Part shown: in pieces, positions 1-10,772 of the stretch | Position numbering within the stretch: the first letter of the stretch is position 1 | How the letters are laid out: every line of letters begins with the position of its first letter | NCBI GenBank assembly: GCA_002951995.1 | Contig: CP019797.1 | Span: forward strand, 3,022,501-3,086,500 | Length of the DNA: 64,000 bases | Origin: Stenotrophomonas acidaminiphila | GTDB taxonomy: Bacteria; Pseudomonadota; Gammaproteobacteria; Xanthomonadales; Xanthomonadaceae | Reading direction: 5' to 3' | Notes under the pieces: generated by a model | Told to the model about the DNA's origin: nothing | What the model saw: only the letters and a program-made list of their open reading frames with translations | Database searches by the model: none | Program-made: the position numbers and the translations under genes

Positions 1-582
1 CGCGGTCAGCGCCGCCTTGCGGTCGCTGGCGCACCATACCGAGACCATGTCGGTGTGGTCCTTGCTGCCCAGCCCCATGCGCGGGAACGCCAGGTACTCG
101 ACGGCGATGCCCTGACGGTTCAGCTCGGCGATGTCCTGGTGCAGCTTGCGGCAGTACCCGCACTCGATGTCGGTAAACACGCTGATGGTGTACTTGGCAT
201 TCGGCGGCGCGAACACGATCCGGTCCGAATGCGGCAGCGACGCCAGCAGCTTGCGGCGGTGGGCCAGCAGGCCCTCGCTGGTGGCCAGCGCGCGCTTTTC
301 GATGTCGTAGGGCTGGGCCTGCAGCAGGTAGCGGCCGTCGTCGGTGACGTACAGCACCTGGCCGGACACCACCACTTCGCGGAAGCCGGCGAACGGCGCG
401 GCGCCGATGTAATCCGGGTTGAAATTCGGGTCCAGCTGCCGGAGCGCATCGCGCACCCGCTTCTCGACCGCGCCGTCCGCGCGGGCCGGCGCGGCGGCGG
501 CCGTCGTTTCGGGCGTTTTCGGCTGCGCGCAGGCGGTCAGGCTGATCGCGCCCAGCAGCGCGGCGATGGCGATTCGGAGCAT
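1..582 (-). CDS. dsbC: Thiol:disulfide interchange protein DsbC (C-terminus cut by window edge)
   Basis: Periplasmic disulfide isomerase. It reads leftward off the window, so only the first 194 codons are visible. The N-terminus MLRIAIAALLGAISLTAC is a signal peptide with a lipobox-like LTAC, so the protein may be lipid-anchored, which is unusual for E. coli DsbC but seen in relatives. An N-terminal dimerisation region follows (around residues 30-90, with GQVLYVTDDGRYLL), then a thioredoxin fold with the active-site motif CGYC in VFTDIECGYCRKLH. A second cysteine (VWCASDRKAAL) lies near the edge, as in the family. The start is the only ATG with a signal peptide. DsbC is known to need DsbD as electron donor; that gene is not in view. 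Family assignment is secure. Confidence 0.9.
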   Translation of the reverse strand, partial: MLRIAIAALLGAISLTACAQPKTPETTAAAAPARADGAVEKRVRDALRQLDPNFNPDYIGAAPFAGFREVVVSGQVLYVTDDGRYLLQAQPYDIEKRALATSEGLLAHRRKLLASLPHSDRIVFAPPNAKYTISVFTDIECGYCRKLHQDIAELNRQGIAVEYLAFPRMGLGSKDHTDMVSVWCASDRKAALTA

Positions 583-795
583 GGGGATTCCAGGTAAACG
601 GGAAGGACGGAAATCCTGGCGATTCTCGCATACCCCGCCGATGGCGACGTTCAGGGGTGGCGGGGGTGGCGCCGTCCGCAGGGGACATGCGAGGGATGGC
701 GGCGCGCGCAGCCTGGACCTGCACGGAGGTCATCCTGGCGCGAGGTCGCACGGCTAGAGGCTGGGCTCGCCCCGCATTGGCGCGGCATCGCTCGG

Positions 796-853
796 GTAGA
801 TGCGGGGCTTGCCCCGCATGCTCAACCCCGTGCCGGGCAAGCCCGGCACCTAC
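796..853. repeat. GTAG-type REP pair (BIME-like) in the dsbC-xerD gap
   Basis: Two inverted palindromes face each other: GTAGATGCGGGGCTTG... from 796 and the reverse-oriented ...AAGCCCGGCACCTAC ending at 853. The GTAG head and G/C-rich stem match the REP style known from Stenotrophomonas and Xanthomonas, which are mobilised by RAYT transposases. The same elements recur at about 21.4-22.0, 38.1, 41.3 and 59.1-59.9 kb. The rest of the 483-base gap between dsbC and xerD shows no gene I can support. Confidence 0.85.
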
Positions 854-1065
854 GCGGCGCCCCCGCACTCCGCTGCGGCCTGCCCCGCTGGTGCGTGCGA
901 GGCAGGCCTGCGCTACGGATGACGGACGCCGTCAGAGACATGGCCGGGGGTGCGGTTGGATCCGGGCGCGCGGCGGCGCGGCAGTCCGTACCGGCGCCCT
1001 TGTTTCGGCTTGGCGCGGCCGGGCGTTCGGCAGGCCGCGCGGCAGTGCCGCGCAAGCGGCCTGCC

Positions 1066-2070
1066 TCACCCCCTCGGGTGGTGGGTGCGGTGCAGCTTCT
1101 GCAGGTGTTCGCGGGCGACCAGGGTGTAGATCTGGGTGGTGGACAGGGAGCTGTGGCCCAGCAGCATCTGCAGGGCGCGCAGGTCGGCGCCGTGGTTGAG
1201 CAGATGGGTGGCGAAGCTGTGGCGCAGGCCGTGCGGACTGATCCGCGCCGGGTCGATACCGGCCGCCGCCGCGCTGGCTTTCACCAGCGCCCAGAACTGC
1301 TGCCGGGTAAGCGGCTTCTGCGCACGGGTCAGGAACAGCGGCACCTGGCCGTCGGCCGTGGCCTGCACCGGCCGGCCCGCCGCCAGCGCCGGGCGCGCGT
1401 CTGCGAGGTAGCGCTCCAGCCAGTGGCGGGATTCCTCGCCCAGCGGCACCAGCCGCTCCTTGCTGCCCTTGCCGGTCACCCGCAGCACGCCCTGGCGCAG
1501 GTTGACGGCATTGGCCGGCAGGTCGACCAGCTCGCTCACACGCAGACCGGCGGCATACATGAGTTCCAGCATGGCGCGGTCGCGCAGGCCCTCCGGCGTG
1601 GTGATGTCCGGCGCCGCCAGCAGCGCCTCGATCTGGCTCTCGGCCAGCGCCTTGGGCAGCGGCCGCGGCAACCGGGGCGGCTCCAGCAACGCGGAAGGAT
1701 CGTCGTCGCGCTCGCCGCGGCGCAGGCAGTCGGCGAAGAACGCGCGCAGCGCCGACAGCAGGCGCGCGTTGCTGCGCGGCGACCAGCCGTGGCGGGTGCG
1801 CCATGCCAGGTAATCGAACAGGCCGGCGCGGTCGAGGCCGGCCAGCAGTCCCGGCGGCGACGCGCCCGCGGCGTCGCCGGCGCGTGCGTTCGCCCAGCGC
1901 GCCAGCCCTTCCAGGTCCCTGCGGTAGCTGTCCAGCGTGGCCCGCGCCAGCCCCTGCTCGGCCCAGATCGCATCGAGGAAGCGCTGGATGTGGCGGCCAT
2001 CGGCCTCGCGCGGCGGCGGCAGCTGCATCACCCGCTGGCGGCGTTCGGCGGCGGTGGAAGGCGACGTCAT
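1066..2070 (-). CDS. xerD: Site-specific tyrosine recombinase XerD
   Basis: Tyrosine recombinase of 334 residues. With XerC it resolves chromosome dimers at dif. The SAM-like N-terminal core-binding domain (about residues 15-100) is followed by the catalytic domain, with the family residues visible: Arg in AAGLRVSEL, Lys in [12 protein letters not shown], His-x-x-Arg in [12 protein letters not shown], His in [10 protein letters not shown] and the nucleophile Tyr in [13 protein letters not shown] chose the ATG at 2070 ([12 protein letters not shown]) over the longer frame to 2181 because it gives a normal XerD length and leaves room for a divergent promoter with the RDD gene at 2142. Assignment as XerD rather than XerC rests on the overall sequence look. 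Confidence 0.92.
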   Translation of the reverse strand: MTSPSTAAERRQRVMQLPPPREADGRHIQRFLDAIWAEQGLARATLDSYRRDLEGLARWANARAGDAAGASPPGLLAGLDRAGLFDYLAWRTRHGWSPRSNARLLSALRAFFADCLRRGERDDDPSALLEPPRLPRPLPKALAESQIEALLAAPDITTPEGLRDRAMLELMYAAGLRVSELVDLPANAVNLRQGVLRVTGKGSKERLVPLGEESRHWLERYLADARPALAAGRPVQATADGQVPLFLTRAQKPLTRQQFWALVKASAAAAGIDPARISPHGLRHSFATHLLNHGADLRALQMLLGHSSLSTTQIYTLVAREHLQKLHRTHHPRG

Positions 2071-2141
2071 GGCGCGCAGGATAGGCAATGCCGGCACCGC
2101 TGCCCATCCACATCGCGCACGCCAGCCCGTATGCTCGCGCG

Positions 2142-2609
2142 ATGAACGCCGATTCCGCCGCCCCGCCCCGCCCCTCGCCACTGCTGCTGCGCCGGCTGGC
2201 GGCGCTGTTCTACGACCTGTGGCCGGTGCTGGCGCTGTGGATGCTCACCGCCGTGCCGTTCACCCTGCTGGACGTGGTCGCCAGCGGCGGCAACACCCAC
2301 CACAACATCGCCCCCTACAGCCCGCTGCAGTGGCTGCTGTGGCTGTGCTGCTGGGTGGTCGCCGGTGGATACGCGACGCTCAGCTGGAGGCGCGGCGGGC
2401 AGACCCTGGGCATGCGTCCGTGGCGGCTGTACGTGCAGGGCACCGACGGCCCGCCATCAATGGCCCTGCTGTGGAAGCGCTATGCGCTGGGCACGCTGTC
2501 GCTGCTGTGCGGCGGGCTGGGGTTCTGGTGGGCGCTGGTGGATCGGGACGGGCTGACCTGGCATGACCGGCTGAGCAACACGCGGCTGGTGCACGTCCCC
2601 GACCGGTAA
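2142..2609 (+). CDS. RDD family membrane protein
   Basis: 155-residue inner-membrane protein of the RDD family. The N-terminal [17 protein letters not shown] segment is the typical first helix with its Arg and Asp, two further hydrophobic helices follow ([17 protein letters not shown] and [18 protein letters not shown]), and the family's [15 protein letters not shown] and [15 protein letters not shown] motifs are present. The function of the family is poorly known; some members are linked to Na+/H+ exchange. The ATG at 2142 removes an implausible 18-residue extension. The last 16 codons including the stop are the seed of the 132-bp tandem repeat that follows. Confidence 0.85.
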   Translation: MNADSAAPPRPSPLLLRRLAALFYDLWPVLALWMLTAVPFTLLDVVASGGNTHHNIAPYSPLQWLLWLCCWVVAGGYATLSWRRGGQTLGMRPWRLYVQGTDGPPSMALLWKRYALGTLSLLCGGLGFWWALVDRDGLTWHDRLSNTRLVHVPDR

Positions 2610-3350
2610 CCACCGCAAACAGCCCACCCTTCATTACCCCGGCGCGCGGCGGCGCGGCTGGGCAACCGGTGCTTGCGGTTCCCTGCGGCGCGGCATGACC
2701 GGCTGAGCAACACGCGGCTGGTGCACGTCCCCGACCGGTAACCACCGCAAACAGCCCACCCTTCATTACCCCGGCGCGCGGCGGCGCGGCTGGGCAACCG
2801 GTGCTTGCGGTTCCCTGCGGCGCGGCATGACCGGCTGAGCAACACGCGGCTGGTGCACGTCCCCGACCGGTAACCACCGCAAACAGCCCACCCTTCATTA
2901 CCCCGGCGCGCGGCGGCGCGGCTGGACAACCGGTACTTGCGGTTCCCTGCGGCGCGGCATGACCGGCTGAGCAACACGCGGCTGGTGCACGTCCCCGACC
3001 GGTAATCACCGCAAACAGCCCACCCTTCATTACCTCGGCGCGTGGCGGCGCGGCTGGACAACCGGTACTTGCGGTTCCCTGCGGCGCGGCATGACCGGCT
3101 GAGCAACACGCGGCTGGTGCACGTCCCCGACCGGTAATCACCGCAAACAGCCCACCCTTCATTACCTCGGCGCGTGGCGGCGCGGCTGGGCAACCGGTAC
3201 TTGCGGTTTCCCGCGGTGCGGCACGGCCGCCCGGGCAACACCCGGCTGCCGCATCTCCCCGACCGGTAATCACCGCAAGCAGCCCGGCCGTCATTGACCC
3301 GGCGCGCGACGGCGGCAGCGCAACCGGCGCGTTCGGCCTTGTGCGCCCGG
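2561..3350. repeat. 132-bp tandem repeat (about six copies) amplified from the 3' end of the RDD gene
   Basis: The motif GCATGACCGGCTGAGC begins at 2561, 2693, 2825, 2957 and 3089, an exact 132-base period. A sixth, diverged copy begins at 3221. Each unit contains the last codons and stop of the RDD gene ([15 protein letters not shown] plus TAA) followed by about 85 bases of downstream sequence. Copies 1-3 are nearly identical, copies 4-5 share a few substitutions (TAATCACC, CCTCGGCGCGTGG), and copy 6 is degraded, so growth was probably directional. Because 132 is a multiple of three, reverse frames stay open through it, but those frames look like non-coding shadows. This repeat fills the 788 bases between the RDD stop and lptG. 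Confidence 0.95.
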
Positions 3351-3397
3351 CAGCATCCGCGCGGCACCCGCCGCATCAGCCCGCGTGCGGCGCGGAC

Positions 3398-4504
3398 TCA
3401 GCTCGAGCGCCGCCTGAACAGCCAGCCGGACACCGCCAGCATGATCACCGGCGGCAGCGCGTAGGCGATGCGGTAGTCGAACTTGAGCGCGCCGGCCATG
3501 CGCCCGAAGAACATCTGCAGCAGCAGGAAGCCCAGCGCGAACAGCATGCCCAGGAACAGGCGCTTGCCCATGCCGCCACTGCGCAGCGAGCCGAACGCGA
3601 ACGGCACCGCGGCCAGGCACAGCGCCAGCACGTTCACCGGGTAGAACCAGCGGCTCCAGTAGGTGTCCTCGTAGTCGCGCGCATCCAGCCCGTTGCGTTT
3701 GCGGTACTCGATGCTGGTGCGCAGCTCGGCGGCGGTCAGGCTGCGCGGCTTGGCCAGGCCCGAGGCCAGGGCCGCCGCATCCAGGGCCGAGTCCCAGGGC
3801 TCGCTGGCCACCGTCTGGCGGCTGGCCGAGCGCTCGCCGAAGGTGTCGCGCCGCACCTGCTCCAGGGTCCAGCCGCTGGCGTCGTGGCGGGCGGTGACCG
3901 CATGGGTCAGGCTGGCCAGGCGACCGTCGGCGTCCAGCCGGTAGAGGCGGACGTCATGCAGCAGCAGGCGCGTGCCGCCATCGTCGCTGAGCTGTTCCTC
4001 GCCGCTCTGCGCATTGAGGAAGGTGTCGCCCTCGCGCGCCCACAACCCGGAATAGCGGGCCACGGCCATGTCGGTATTGAACTTGGCGCTGGCCTTGAGC
4101 GCATCGGCCTTTTCCTGCGCCCACGGCGCCAGGGTTTCGCCGTTGACCACCATCACCGCAGTCAGCAGCGACAGCGCGATGGCCACCGACAGCGCGATCC
4201 GGCGCCGCGACAGGCCCAGCGCGCGCAGCGCGGTCAGCTCCGAGGTCGCGGCCAGCTGCCCCAGCCCCATCAGCGCGCCGATCACCGCGGCCATCGGGAA
4301 CAGCGTGTAGGCGCGGCGCGGCAGGGTGTAGGCGCTCCAGGCCACGGCATGGCCGAAGGTATAGCTGCCGGTGCCGATGTTCTTGGCCTCGCCGGACAGC
4401 GACAGCATCGCGTCCAACCCGGTCAGCACCGCCCACGCCAGCAGCACGGTGAGCAGCACCGTGCGGCCGACGTAGAAATCGTGGATGCGCGGGCGCAGCA
4501 TCAT
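3398..4504 (-). CDS. lptG: LPS export ABC transporter permease LptG
   Basis: 368-residue inner-membrane permease that, with LptF and LptB2, extracts lipopolysaccharide and passes it to LptC. Helices are visible at the N-terminus (TVLLTVLLAWAVLTGLDAML), around residues 60-120 (LFPMAAVIGALMGLG and IALSVAIALSLLTAVMVV), then a periplasmic jellyroll-type region (about 130-280), and three C-terminal helices ending WLFRRRSS. The coupling-helix region ELTALRALGLSRRRIA is conserved. The start ATG at 4504 overlaps the lptF stop (ATGATG), so the two genes are translationally coupled. The downstream gap holds the 132-bp repeat. Confidence 0.93.
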   Translation of the reverse strand: MMLRPRIHDFYVGRTVLLTVLLAWAVLTGLDAMLSLSGEAKNIGTGSYTFGHAVAWSAYTLPRRAYTLFPMAAVIGALMGLGQLAATSELTALRALGLSRRRIALSVAIALSLLTAVMVVNGETLAPWAQEKADALKASAKFNTDMAVARYSGLWAREGDTFLNAQSGEEQLSDDGGTRLLLHDVRLYRLDADGRLASLTHAVTARHDASGWTLEQVRRDTFGERSASRQTVASEPWDSALDAAALASGLAKPRSLTAAELRTSIEYRKRNGLDARDYEDTYWSRWFYPVNVLALCLAAVPFAFGSLRSGGMGKRLFLGMLFALGFLLLQMFFGRMAGALKFDYRIAYALPPVIMLAVSGWLFRRRSS

Positions 4505-5583
4505 GCGCGGACTCCCCTGCGGCGCGACAGCCGGCCATCGCGGAAGTACATCCACAGCGCCAGCGCCAGCAGCGGCACCGTCAGCCACCACATGCCCAGC
4601 GCGGGCGGCAGGGTACCGTTGGCCAGCCATTGCCGGCCACTGATCATCAGGCTGACGCCCACCACATAGCCGAGGAAGGCCAGCATCACGCTTCCGTAGC
4701 GCTGCTGCCGCGGGGTGCTGCGCGACAGCGGCAGTGCCAGCAGGGCGAAGGCCAGCGCCAGCAGCGGCGGGGTGATGCGCCAGTGCAGCTGCGCCTGGGC
4801 CTCGGGCCGCTCGTCGCCGAGCAGGCGCAGGGTCGGCAGCACCTCGGGGTCGTCCTGCCCGCGCGGCTCGTCACGGTCCGGCAGGGCCACCTCGTTGCTG
4901 GCGTAGCGCATCAGGCGGTAGTCCAGCGCGCCGTTCTCCGGGCCCTCGACCCGGTGGCCGTCCTCCAGCCGCAGGAAGCGCTGGCGCTCGCCCTCGAAGA
5001 ACATGCTGCCGCTGTTGGCCGAGACCACGTCGATGCGCCCGTCCTTCTGCCGCTGGATGAACACCTTGCCCATCTTCGTGCCGTCTTCGTTCAGCGAGGA
5101 CAGGTAGACGATGCCGCCGCCGGAGAGCTGGGTGAACTTGCCCGGCTCCAGCCCGGCCACCACCACGCTGCGGCTGGCCGCCTCGACCATCGCGTCGGCG
5201 GTGCGGTTGGCCCACGGCCCCAGCCACAGCGAGCAGGCCCCGACCACCGCCACCACCGGCGCCACCAGCATCAGCACCGGCCGCAGCAGCCGCCGCGGGC
5301 CGACCCCGACCGCGGTCAGCACCGCCATTTCCGAGTCCCGGTAGAGCCGGGCGATGGCCAGCGACAGGCCCAGCAGCAGCGCCAGCGGCAGGATGATGGG
5401 CAGGTAGACGATGAACTGCAGGCCCAACTGCGACAGCAGCAGCCCGGCCGGCATGCGGCCGTCGGCAATCCGCCCCAGGATGTCCACCAGCACCCCGCCC
5501 ACGCTCACCACCAGCAGCACGGTCAGGGTCGCCAGGAAGCTCTGGATGAAGTCGCTCAGCAGGTAGCGGTCAAGCTTCGCCAT
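4501..5583 (-). CDS. lptF: LPS export ABC transporter permease LptF
   Basis: 360-residue partner of LptG. It begins MAKLDRYLLSDFIQSFLATL, the characteristic LptF start, with a first helix TVLLVVSVGGVLVDIL. The coupling segment DSEMAVLTAVGVGPRRLLRP lies near residue 85, followed by a periplasmic domain (about 125-260) and C-terminal helices. First gene of the lptF-lptG operon, divergent from pepA with 105 bases between. That gap has a short AT-richer stretch around 5655-5690 suitable for promoters but no motif I would score. The lptF/pepA divergent arrangement is common in gammaproteobacteria. Confidence 0.93.
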   Translation of the reverse strand: MAKLDRYLLSDFIQSFLATLTVLLVVSVGGVLVDILGRIADGRMPAGLLLSQLGLQFIVYLPIILPLALLLGLSLAIARLYRDSEMAVLTAVGVGPRRLLRPVLMLVAPVVAVVGACSLWLGPWANRTADAMVEAASRSVVVAGLEPGKFTQLSGGGIVYLSSLNEDGTKMGKVFIQRQKDGRIDVVSANSGSMFFEGERQRFLRLEDGHRVEGPENGALDYRLMRYASNEVALPDRDEPRGQDDPEVLPTLRLLGDERPEAQAQLHWRITPPLLALAFALLALPLSRSTPRQQRYGSVMLAFLGYVVGVSLMISGRQWLANGTLPPALGMWWLTVPLLALALWMYFRDGRLSRRRGVRA

Positions 5584-5688
5584 GGGGTGGGTGGTTTAAA
5601 CTCCCGGTTTCGTTCGCGGCGCGCCCGGCCGGTCTGGAGGGGTGGAAACAGTCCGCGATTGTACGGATTTGGCAATGGAATCTGATCA

Positions 5689-7161
5689 ATGTCTCTGCAA
5701 TTCACCCTGAACCACGCCGCCCCGGCCTCGGCCGCGGTCGACTGCGTCATCGTTGGCGCCTTCTCGGACAAGTCGCTGTCGCCGGCGGCCCAGGCGCTCG
5801 ACGCCGCCTCGGGCGGCCGCCTCGCGGCGCTGGTGGAGCGCGGCGACGTCGGCGGCAAGACCGGCAACACCACCGTGCTGCACGACCTGGCCGGCGTGGC
5901 CGCGCCGCGGGTGCTGGTGGTCGGCCTGGGCGACCCCGCCAAGTTCGGCGTGGCGCAGTACATCAAGGCGGTGGGCGACGCCGCCCGCGCGCTGCGCAGC
6001 GGCATCACCCGCAGCGCGCTGTTCACCCTGGCCGAGCTCGAAGTGAAGGGCCGCGACGCGGCCTGGAACATCCGCCAGGCGGTGATCGCCGCCAACCATG
6101 CCAGCTACCGCTACACCGCCACCCTGGGCAAGAAGAAGCCCGACGCCCCGGGGCTGGAAACCCTGGCGATCAGCGGCAGCGACGAGACCGCGCTGGCGCA
6201 GGGCCAGGCCATCGCCGCCGGCGTCGAGTACGCCCGCGAGCTGGGCAACCTGCCGCCGAACCTGTGCACCCCGGCCTACCTGGCCGAATCCTCGGTCAAG
6301 TTCGCCGCTGAGCACGAAGGCGCGCAGGCCGAGATCCTGGACGAGCAGCAGATGGAAGCGCTCGGCATGGGCTCGCTGCTGGCGGTGGCCCGCGGCTCGG
6401 CCAACCGGCCCAAGCTGGTGGTGCTGAAGTGGAACAACGGCGGCGACGCCAAGCCCTACGTGCTGGTCGGCAAGGGCATCACCTTCGATACCGGCGGCGT
6501 CAACCTGAAGACCCAGGGCGGCATCGAGGAAATGAAGTACGACATGTGCGGTGGCGCCAACGTCATCGGCACCTTCGTCGCCGCGGTCAAGGCCCGGCTG
6601 CCGCTGAACCTGGTGGTGGTGGTGCCGGCGGTGGAGAACGCGATCGACGGCAACGCCTACCGCCCGTCGGACGTGATCACCTCCATGTCCGGCAAGACCA
6701 TCGAAGTCGGCAACACCGACGCCGAGGGCCGCCTGATCCTGTGCGACGCGCTGACCTATGCGCAGCGCTTCGAGCCGGCCGCGCTGGTCGACGTGGCCAC
6801 CCTGACCGGCGCCTGCATGGTCGCCCTGGGCCACCAGACCGCCGGCCTGATGAGCAAGCACGACGACCTGGCCAACGAACTGCTCGCCGCCGGCGAACAC
6901 GTGTTCGACCGCGCCTGGCGCCTGCCGCTGTGGGACGAGTACCAGCCGATGCTGGATTCGACCTTCGCCGACGTCTACAACATCGGCGGCCGCTGGGCCG
7001 GCGCCATCACCGCCGGCTGCTTCCTGTCGCGCTTCACCGAGGGCCAGCGCTGGGCGCACCTGGACATCGCCGGCGTGGCCAGCGATGAAGGCAAGCGCGG
7101 CATGGCCACCGGCCGCCCGGTCGGGCTGCTGGCGCAGTGGCTGCTGGACCGGGTGGGCTGA
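5689..7161 (+). CDS. pepA: Leucyl aminopeptidase PepA (M17 family)
   Basis: 490-residue cytoplasmic metalloaminopeptidase; in E. coli also a DNA-binding accessory factor for Xer recombination. The M17 signature [12 protein letters not shown] is intact. The other metal and catalytic residues are visible in [15 protein letters not shown] (Lys and Asp) and [10 protein letters not shown] (Asp). The N-terminal macro-like domain spans about residues 1-165 and the catalytic domain the rest. The ATG at 5689 was chosen because the nearer upstream ATG (5674) is in another frame. It heads a run of co-directional genes (holC, YqaE-like, valS), a classic pepA-holC-valS order. Confidence 0.95.
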   Translation: MSLQFTLNHAAPASAAVDCVIVGAFSDKSLSPAAQALDAASGGRLAALVERGDVGGKTGNTTVLHDLAGVAAPRVLVVGLGDPAKFGVAQYIKAVGDAARALRSGITRSALFTLAELEVKGRDAAWNIRQAVIAANHASYRYTATLGKKKPDAPGLETLAISGSDETALAQGQAIAAGVEYARELGNLPPNLCTPAYLAESSVKFAAEHEGAQAEILDEQQMEALGMGSLLAVARGSANRPKLVVLKWNNGGDAKPYVLVGKGITFDTGGVNLKTQGGIEEMKYDMCGGANVIGTFVAAVKARLPLNLVVVVPAVENAIDGNAYRPSDVITSMSGKTIEVGNTDAEGRLILCDALTYAQRFEPAALVDVATLTGACMVALGHQTAGLMSKHDDLANELLAAGEHVFDRAWRLPLWDEYQPMLDSTFADVYNIGGRWAGAITAGCFLSRFTEGQRWAHLDIAGVASDEGKRGMATGRPVGLLAQWLLDRVG

Positions 7162-7259
7162 AGCCGGACCCGGGAACCGGGCACGGGGAATGGAAATTCC
7201 CCGTGCCGGCTCCCCGCCCCGCCCCCGTTCACTTCCCTTTCCCCTTCCGGTTACCCGCC

Positions 7260-7685
7260 TTGACCCGTGCCGACTTCTACCTGATCGCCAAGCCCCGCTT
7301 CCTCACCGAGCCACTGAAGCTGGTGTGCGAACTGGCGCGCAAGGCCAACGACACCAGCCAGTACACGCTGGTGCTGGCGCGCGACGCGGCGCAGGCCGAG
7401 GAACTGGACGAGCTGCTGTGGTCGTTCGACCCGGACGCCTACATCCCGCACCAGATCGTCGGCGAGGACGTGGACGAGGAAGAAGCCATCGTGCTGATCG
7501 CCGCGCCGGGCGCCGACGCGCCGGAGCGGCCGCTGGTGATCAACCTGCGCGACGAGCCGTACCTGGGCAGCTGCGAGCGGGTGCTGGAAGTGGTGCCGGC
7601 CGACCCGGCCGCGCGGGAACCGCTGCGCGAGCGCTGGCGCCAGTACAAGGCCGCCGGCTACGCGCTCAACAAGCACGACATGTAA
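7260..7685 (+). CDS. holC: DNA polymerase III chi subunit HolC
   Basis: 141-residue clamp-loader accessory subunit that links the replicase to SSB and pairs with psi (HolD). The sequence starts [28 protein letters not shown], typical of chi, and carries [19 protein letters not shown] and PLVINLRDE motifs. The start is probably the TTG at 7260: no in-frame ATG or GTG sits at the conserved boundary, and a frame extended to 7137 would add 41 residues of low-complexity, proline-rich sequence overlapping pepA. The Shine-Dalgarno is weak. Its presumed partner holD is also in this window at 12.2 kb. Confidence 0.9.
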   Translation: MTRADFYLIAKPRFLTEPLKLVCELARKANDTSQYTLVLARDAAQAEELDELLWSFDPDAYIPHQIVGEDVDEEEAIVLIAAPGADAPERPLVINLRDEPYLGSCERVLEVVPADPAAREPLRERWRQYKAAGYALNKHDM

Positions 7686-7694
7686 GGGACCCGC

Positions 7695-7895
7695 ATGCGC
7701 CTGCTCATCGCCCTGCTGCTGCCATGGCTGGCCTTCTTCACCATCGGCCGGCCGCTGTCCGGCATCGTCTGCCTGGTCCTGCAGGTCACCCTGATCGGCT
7801 GGGTTCCGGCCGCGATCTGGGCCGCCTACGCGGTCAGCCAGTACCACACCGACCAGAAGATCAGGCGCGCGCTGAAAACCGGCGCGTTCCGCTGA
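7695..7895 (+). CDS. YqaE/Pmp3-family small membrane protein
   Basis: 66-residue protein with two hydrophobic helices ([19 protein letters not shown] and [24 protein letters not shown]) and a short basic tail, the typical pattern of the Pmp3/YqaE stress-associated membrane proteins. It starts 9 bases after holC and ends 32 bases before valS, so it is likely co-transcribed with them. Function in bacteria is not well defined. Confidence 0.8.
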   Translation: MRLLIALLLPWLAFFTIGRPLSGIVCLVLQVTLIGWVPAAIWAAYAVSQYHTDQKIRRALKTGAFR

Positions 7896-7927
7896 TCCCC
7901 TCCCCGCCTTCCACCCGGTTTCCCCGC

Positions 7928-10753
7928 ATGACCCAACTCGCCTCCAGCTACGACCCGAAGTCCTTCGAAACCGCGCTCTACGATGCGTGGGAGAAAGCCG
8001 GCCATTTCAAGCCGTCCGGCAGGGGCGAGCCGTACACCATCCTGCTGCCGCCGCCGAACGTGACCGGCACCCTGCACATGGGCCACGCGTTCCAGCAGAC
8101 GCTGATGGACGCGCTGATCCGCTACCACCGCATGCGCGGCTACGACACGCTGTGGCAGGTCGGCACCGACCACGCCGGCATCGCCACCGAAATGGTGGTC
8201 AGCCGCAACCTGGCGCTGGAAGGCAAGGGCGAGACCCGCGATTCGCTGGGCCGCGACGGCTTCATCGACAAGGTGTGGGAGTGGAAGGCGCACTCGGGCA
8301 ACGTGATCGAAGGGCAGATGCGCCGCCTCGGCACCTCGGCCGACTGGTCGCGCAGCACCTTCACCATGGACCCGGGCCCGAGCGAGGCGGTGATCGAAGC
8401 CTTCGTGCGCTGGCACGAGCAGGGCCTGATCTACCGCGGCCAGCGCCTGGTCAACTGGGACCCGGTGCTGAAGACCGCCATCTCCGACCTGGAAGTGGAA
8501 AGCGTCGAGGAAGACGGCTTCCTGTGGTCGATCGCCTACGCGCTGGAAGACGGGGCCAGCTACGAGCACGTCGAGCTCGACGCCGACGGCAACGAGACCC
8601 TGCGCGAAACCCGCCATTACCTGGTGGTGGCCACCACCCGCCCGGAAACCCTGCTGGGCGACACCGCGGTCATGGTCCATCCGGAGGACACGCGCTACGC
8701 CCACCTGGTCGGCAAGCGCGTGACCCTGCCGCTGACCGGCCGCAGCGTGCCGGTGATCGCCGACGACTACGTCGACAAGGCGTTCGGCACCGGCGTGGTC
8801 AAGGTCACCCCGGCACACGACTTCAACGACTACCAGGTCGGCGTGCGCCACGGCCTGCCGATGATCAACCTGTTCACCCCGACCGCCGCGCTCAACGAGA
8901 ACGCGCCGGAGCAGTACCGCGGGCTGGACCGCTACGAAGCGCGCAAGGTGATCCTGGCCGAGCTGGAAAACCTGGGCATCCTGGTCGAGACCCGGGCGCA
9001 CAAGCTGCAGGTGCCGCGCGGCGACCGCACCGGCCAGGTGATCGAGCCGTACCTGACCGACCAGTGGTTCGTGAAGATGGACGGCCTGGCCAGGCGCGGC
9101 CTGGAGCTGGTCGAAAACGGCAGCATCAAGTTCGTGCCGGGCAACTGGATCAACACCTACCGCCACTGGATGGAGAACATCCAGGACTGGTGCATCAGCC
9201 GCCAGCTGTGGTGGGGCCACCGCATCCCGGCCTGGTTCGACGACGCCGGCAACTGCTACGTCGGCCGCAACGAGGCCGACGCCCGCGCCCGGGCCGGGCT
9301 CGGCGACGACGTGGCGCTCACCCAGGACAGCGACGTGCTGGAGACCTGGTTCTCCTCGCAGCTGTGGCCGTTCTCCACGCTGGGCTGGCCGGAGGAAGCG
9401 GCCATGGCGCAGCGCGGCTTCGCGCGCTACCTGCCGTCGAACGTGCTGGTCACCGGCTTCGACATCATTTTCTTCTGGGTGGCGCGCATGATCATGGCCA
9501 CCGACAGCTTCACCGGGCACATCCCGTTCAAGGACGTCTACATCACCGGCCTGATCCGCGACGCGCAGGGCCAGAAGATGTCCAAGTCCAAGGGCAACGT
9601 GCTCGACCCGCTGGACATCATCGACGGCATCAGCATCGACGACCTGGTCGCCAAGCGCACCCATGGCCTGATGCAGCCGAAGATGGCCGAGAAGATCGAG
9701 AAGGCCACCCGCCGGGAGTTCCCGGACGGCATCATCGCCCACGGTGCCGATGCGCTGCGCTTCACCATCGCGGCGCTGGCCACCCACGGCCGCGACATCA
9801 AGTTCGACATGAGCCGCGCCGAGGGCTACAAGAACTTCTGCAACAAGCTGTGGAACGCCAGCCGCTTCACCCTGATGAACACCGAAGGGGCCAGCTTCAG
9901 CGGCGCGCCGCAGCCGCGTACCGACGCCGAGCGCTGGATTCTTTCGCGCCTGGCGAAGGTTTCGGCCGAGGCGCAGCAGCATTTCGCCGATTACCGCTTC
10001 GACCTGCTGGCGCAGGCGCTGTACGAGTTCGTCTGGAACGAGTTCTGCGACTGGTTCCTGGAGCTGACCAAGCCGGCGCTCAACGGTGACAACGCCGCCG
10101 ATGCGGCCAGCACCCGCCACACCCTGCTGTATGTGCTCGAAGCGGTGCTGCGCCTGCTGCACCCGCTGATTCCGTTCGTCACCGAACAGCTGTGGCAGCA
10201 GGTGGCGCCGCGCCTGGGCATCGCCGTCGACACGCTGTCGCTGCGCCCCTATCCGACCGCAGCGGAGTTCAGCGGCGACTACGCCCAGGCCGAGGCCGAC
10301 GTGGAGTGGTTCAAGACCATGGTCAGCGCCCTGCGCCGGGTGCGCAGCGAGCTGAACGTGCCGCCGTCCCGGCTGGTCCGGCTGCTGCTGCAGGGGGGCC
10401 AGGCCGTGGACCAGGCGCGGGTGGAGCGCTTCACTTCGCAGCTGCGTTTCCTGCTGAAGCTGGAGCGCATCGAGTGGCTGGCCGCCGACGCGCAGACCCC
10501 GCCGGCCGCGGCCGCCATCGTCGGCGAGCTCAAGCTGCTGGTGCCGCTGGAAGGCCTGGTCGACCTGGATGCCGAGCGCGCGCGCCTGGACAAGGAGATC
10601 GCGCGGGTGTCGGCGGAGAAGGAGAAGAGCGAGACCAAGCTGTCCAGGTTCACCGACAAGGTGCCGGCGGCGGTGGTCGAACAGGAGCGCGTGCGCCTGG
10701 CCGACTGGAACGGCCAGCTGGCCGGCCTGCAGGCACAGCGCGCCAAGCTGTAG
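7928..10753 (+). CDS. valS: Valyl-tRNA synthetase
   Basis: 941-residue class I aminoacyl-tRNA synthetase. The HIGH-type motif appears as TLHMGHAF near residue 45, the KMSKS motif as [10 protein letters not shown] near 555, and a long CP1 editing insertion lies between ([13 protein letters not shown] is the conserved editing threonine/arginine region). A C-terminal coiled-coil arm ([32 protein letters not shown]) is typical of ValS. Start ATG at 7928 ([14 protein letters not shown]) matches the family; the open frame extends further upstream but that portion is not conserved-looking. A good terminator follows. Confidence 0.97.
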   Translation: MTQLASSYDPKSFETALYDAWEKAGHFKPSGRGEPYTILLPPPNVTGTLHMGHAFQQTLMDALIRYHRMRGYDTLWQVGTDHAGIATEMVVSRNLALEGKGETRDSLGRDGFIDKVWEWKAHSGNVIEGQMRRLGTSADWSRSTFTMDPGPSEAVIEAFVRWHEQGLIYRGQRLVNWDPVLKTAISDLEVESVEEDGFLWSIAYALEDGASYEHVELDADGNETLRETRHYLVVATTRPETLLGDTAVMVHPEDTRYAHLVGKRVTLPLTGRSVPVIADDYVDKAFGTGVVKVTPAHDFNDYQVGVRHGLPMINLFTPTAALNENAPEQYRGLDRYEARKVILAELENLGILVETRAHKLQVPRGDRTGQVIEPYLTDQWFVKMDGLARRGLELVENGSIKFVPGNWINTYRHWMENIQDWCISRQLWWGHRIPAWFDDAGNCYVGRNEADARARAGLGDDVALTQDSDVLETWFSSQLWPFSTLGWPEEAAMAQRGFARYLPSNVLVTGFDIIFFWVARMIMATDSFTGHIPFKDVYITGLIRDAQGQKMSKSKGNVLDPLDIIDGISIDDLVAKRTHGLMQPKMAEKIEKATRREFPDGIIAHGADALRFTIAALATHGRDIKFDMSRAEGYKNFCNKLWNASRFTLMNTEGASFSGAPQPRTDAERWILSRLAKVSAEAQQHFADYRFDLLAQALYEFVWNEFCDWFLELTKPALNGDNAADAASTRHTLLYVLEAVLRLLHPLIPFVTEQLWQQVAPRLGIAVDTLSLRPYPTAAEFSGDYAQAEADVEWFKTMVSALRRVRSELNVPPSRLVRLLLQGGQAVDQARVERFTSQLRFLLKLERIEWLAADAQTPPAAAAIVGELKLLVPLEGLVDLDAERARLDKEIARVSAEKEKSETKLSRFTDKVPAAVVEQERVRLADWNGQLAGLQAQRAKL

Positions 10754-10772
10754 GCCGCCCCCGCGGTGACGC

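Noticed and set aside
2380-3376. Two long minus-strand frames encoding 44-residue repeats over the 132-bp array
   Set aside because: Frames stay open only because the period is a multiple of three; no start signal, no family, composition not protein-like.
7137-7259. ATG start of holC at 7137
   Set aside because: Would overlap pepA and add a proline-rich segment foreign to chi; the TTG at 7260 matches the family start.
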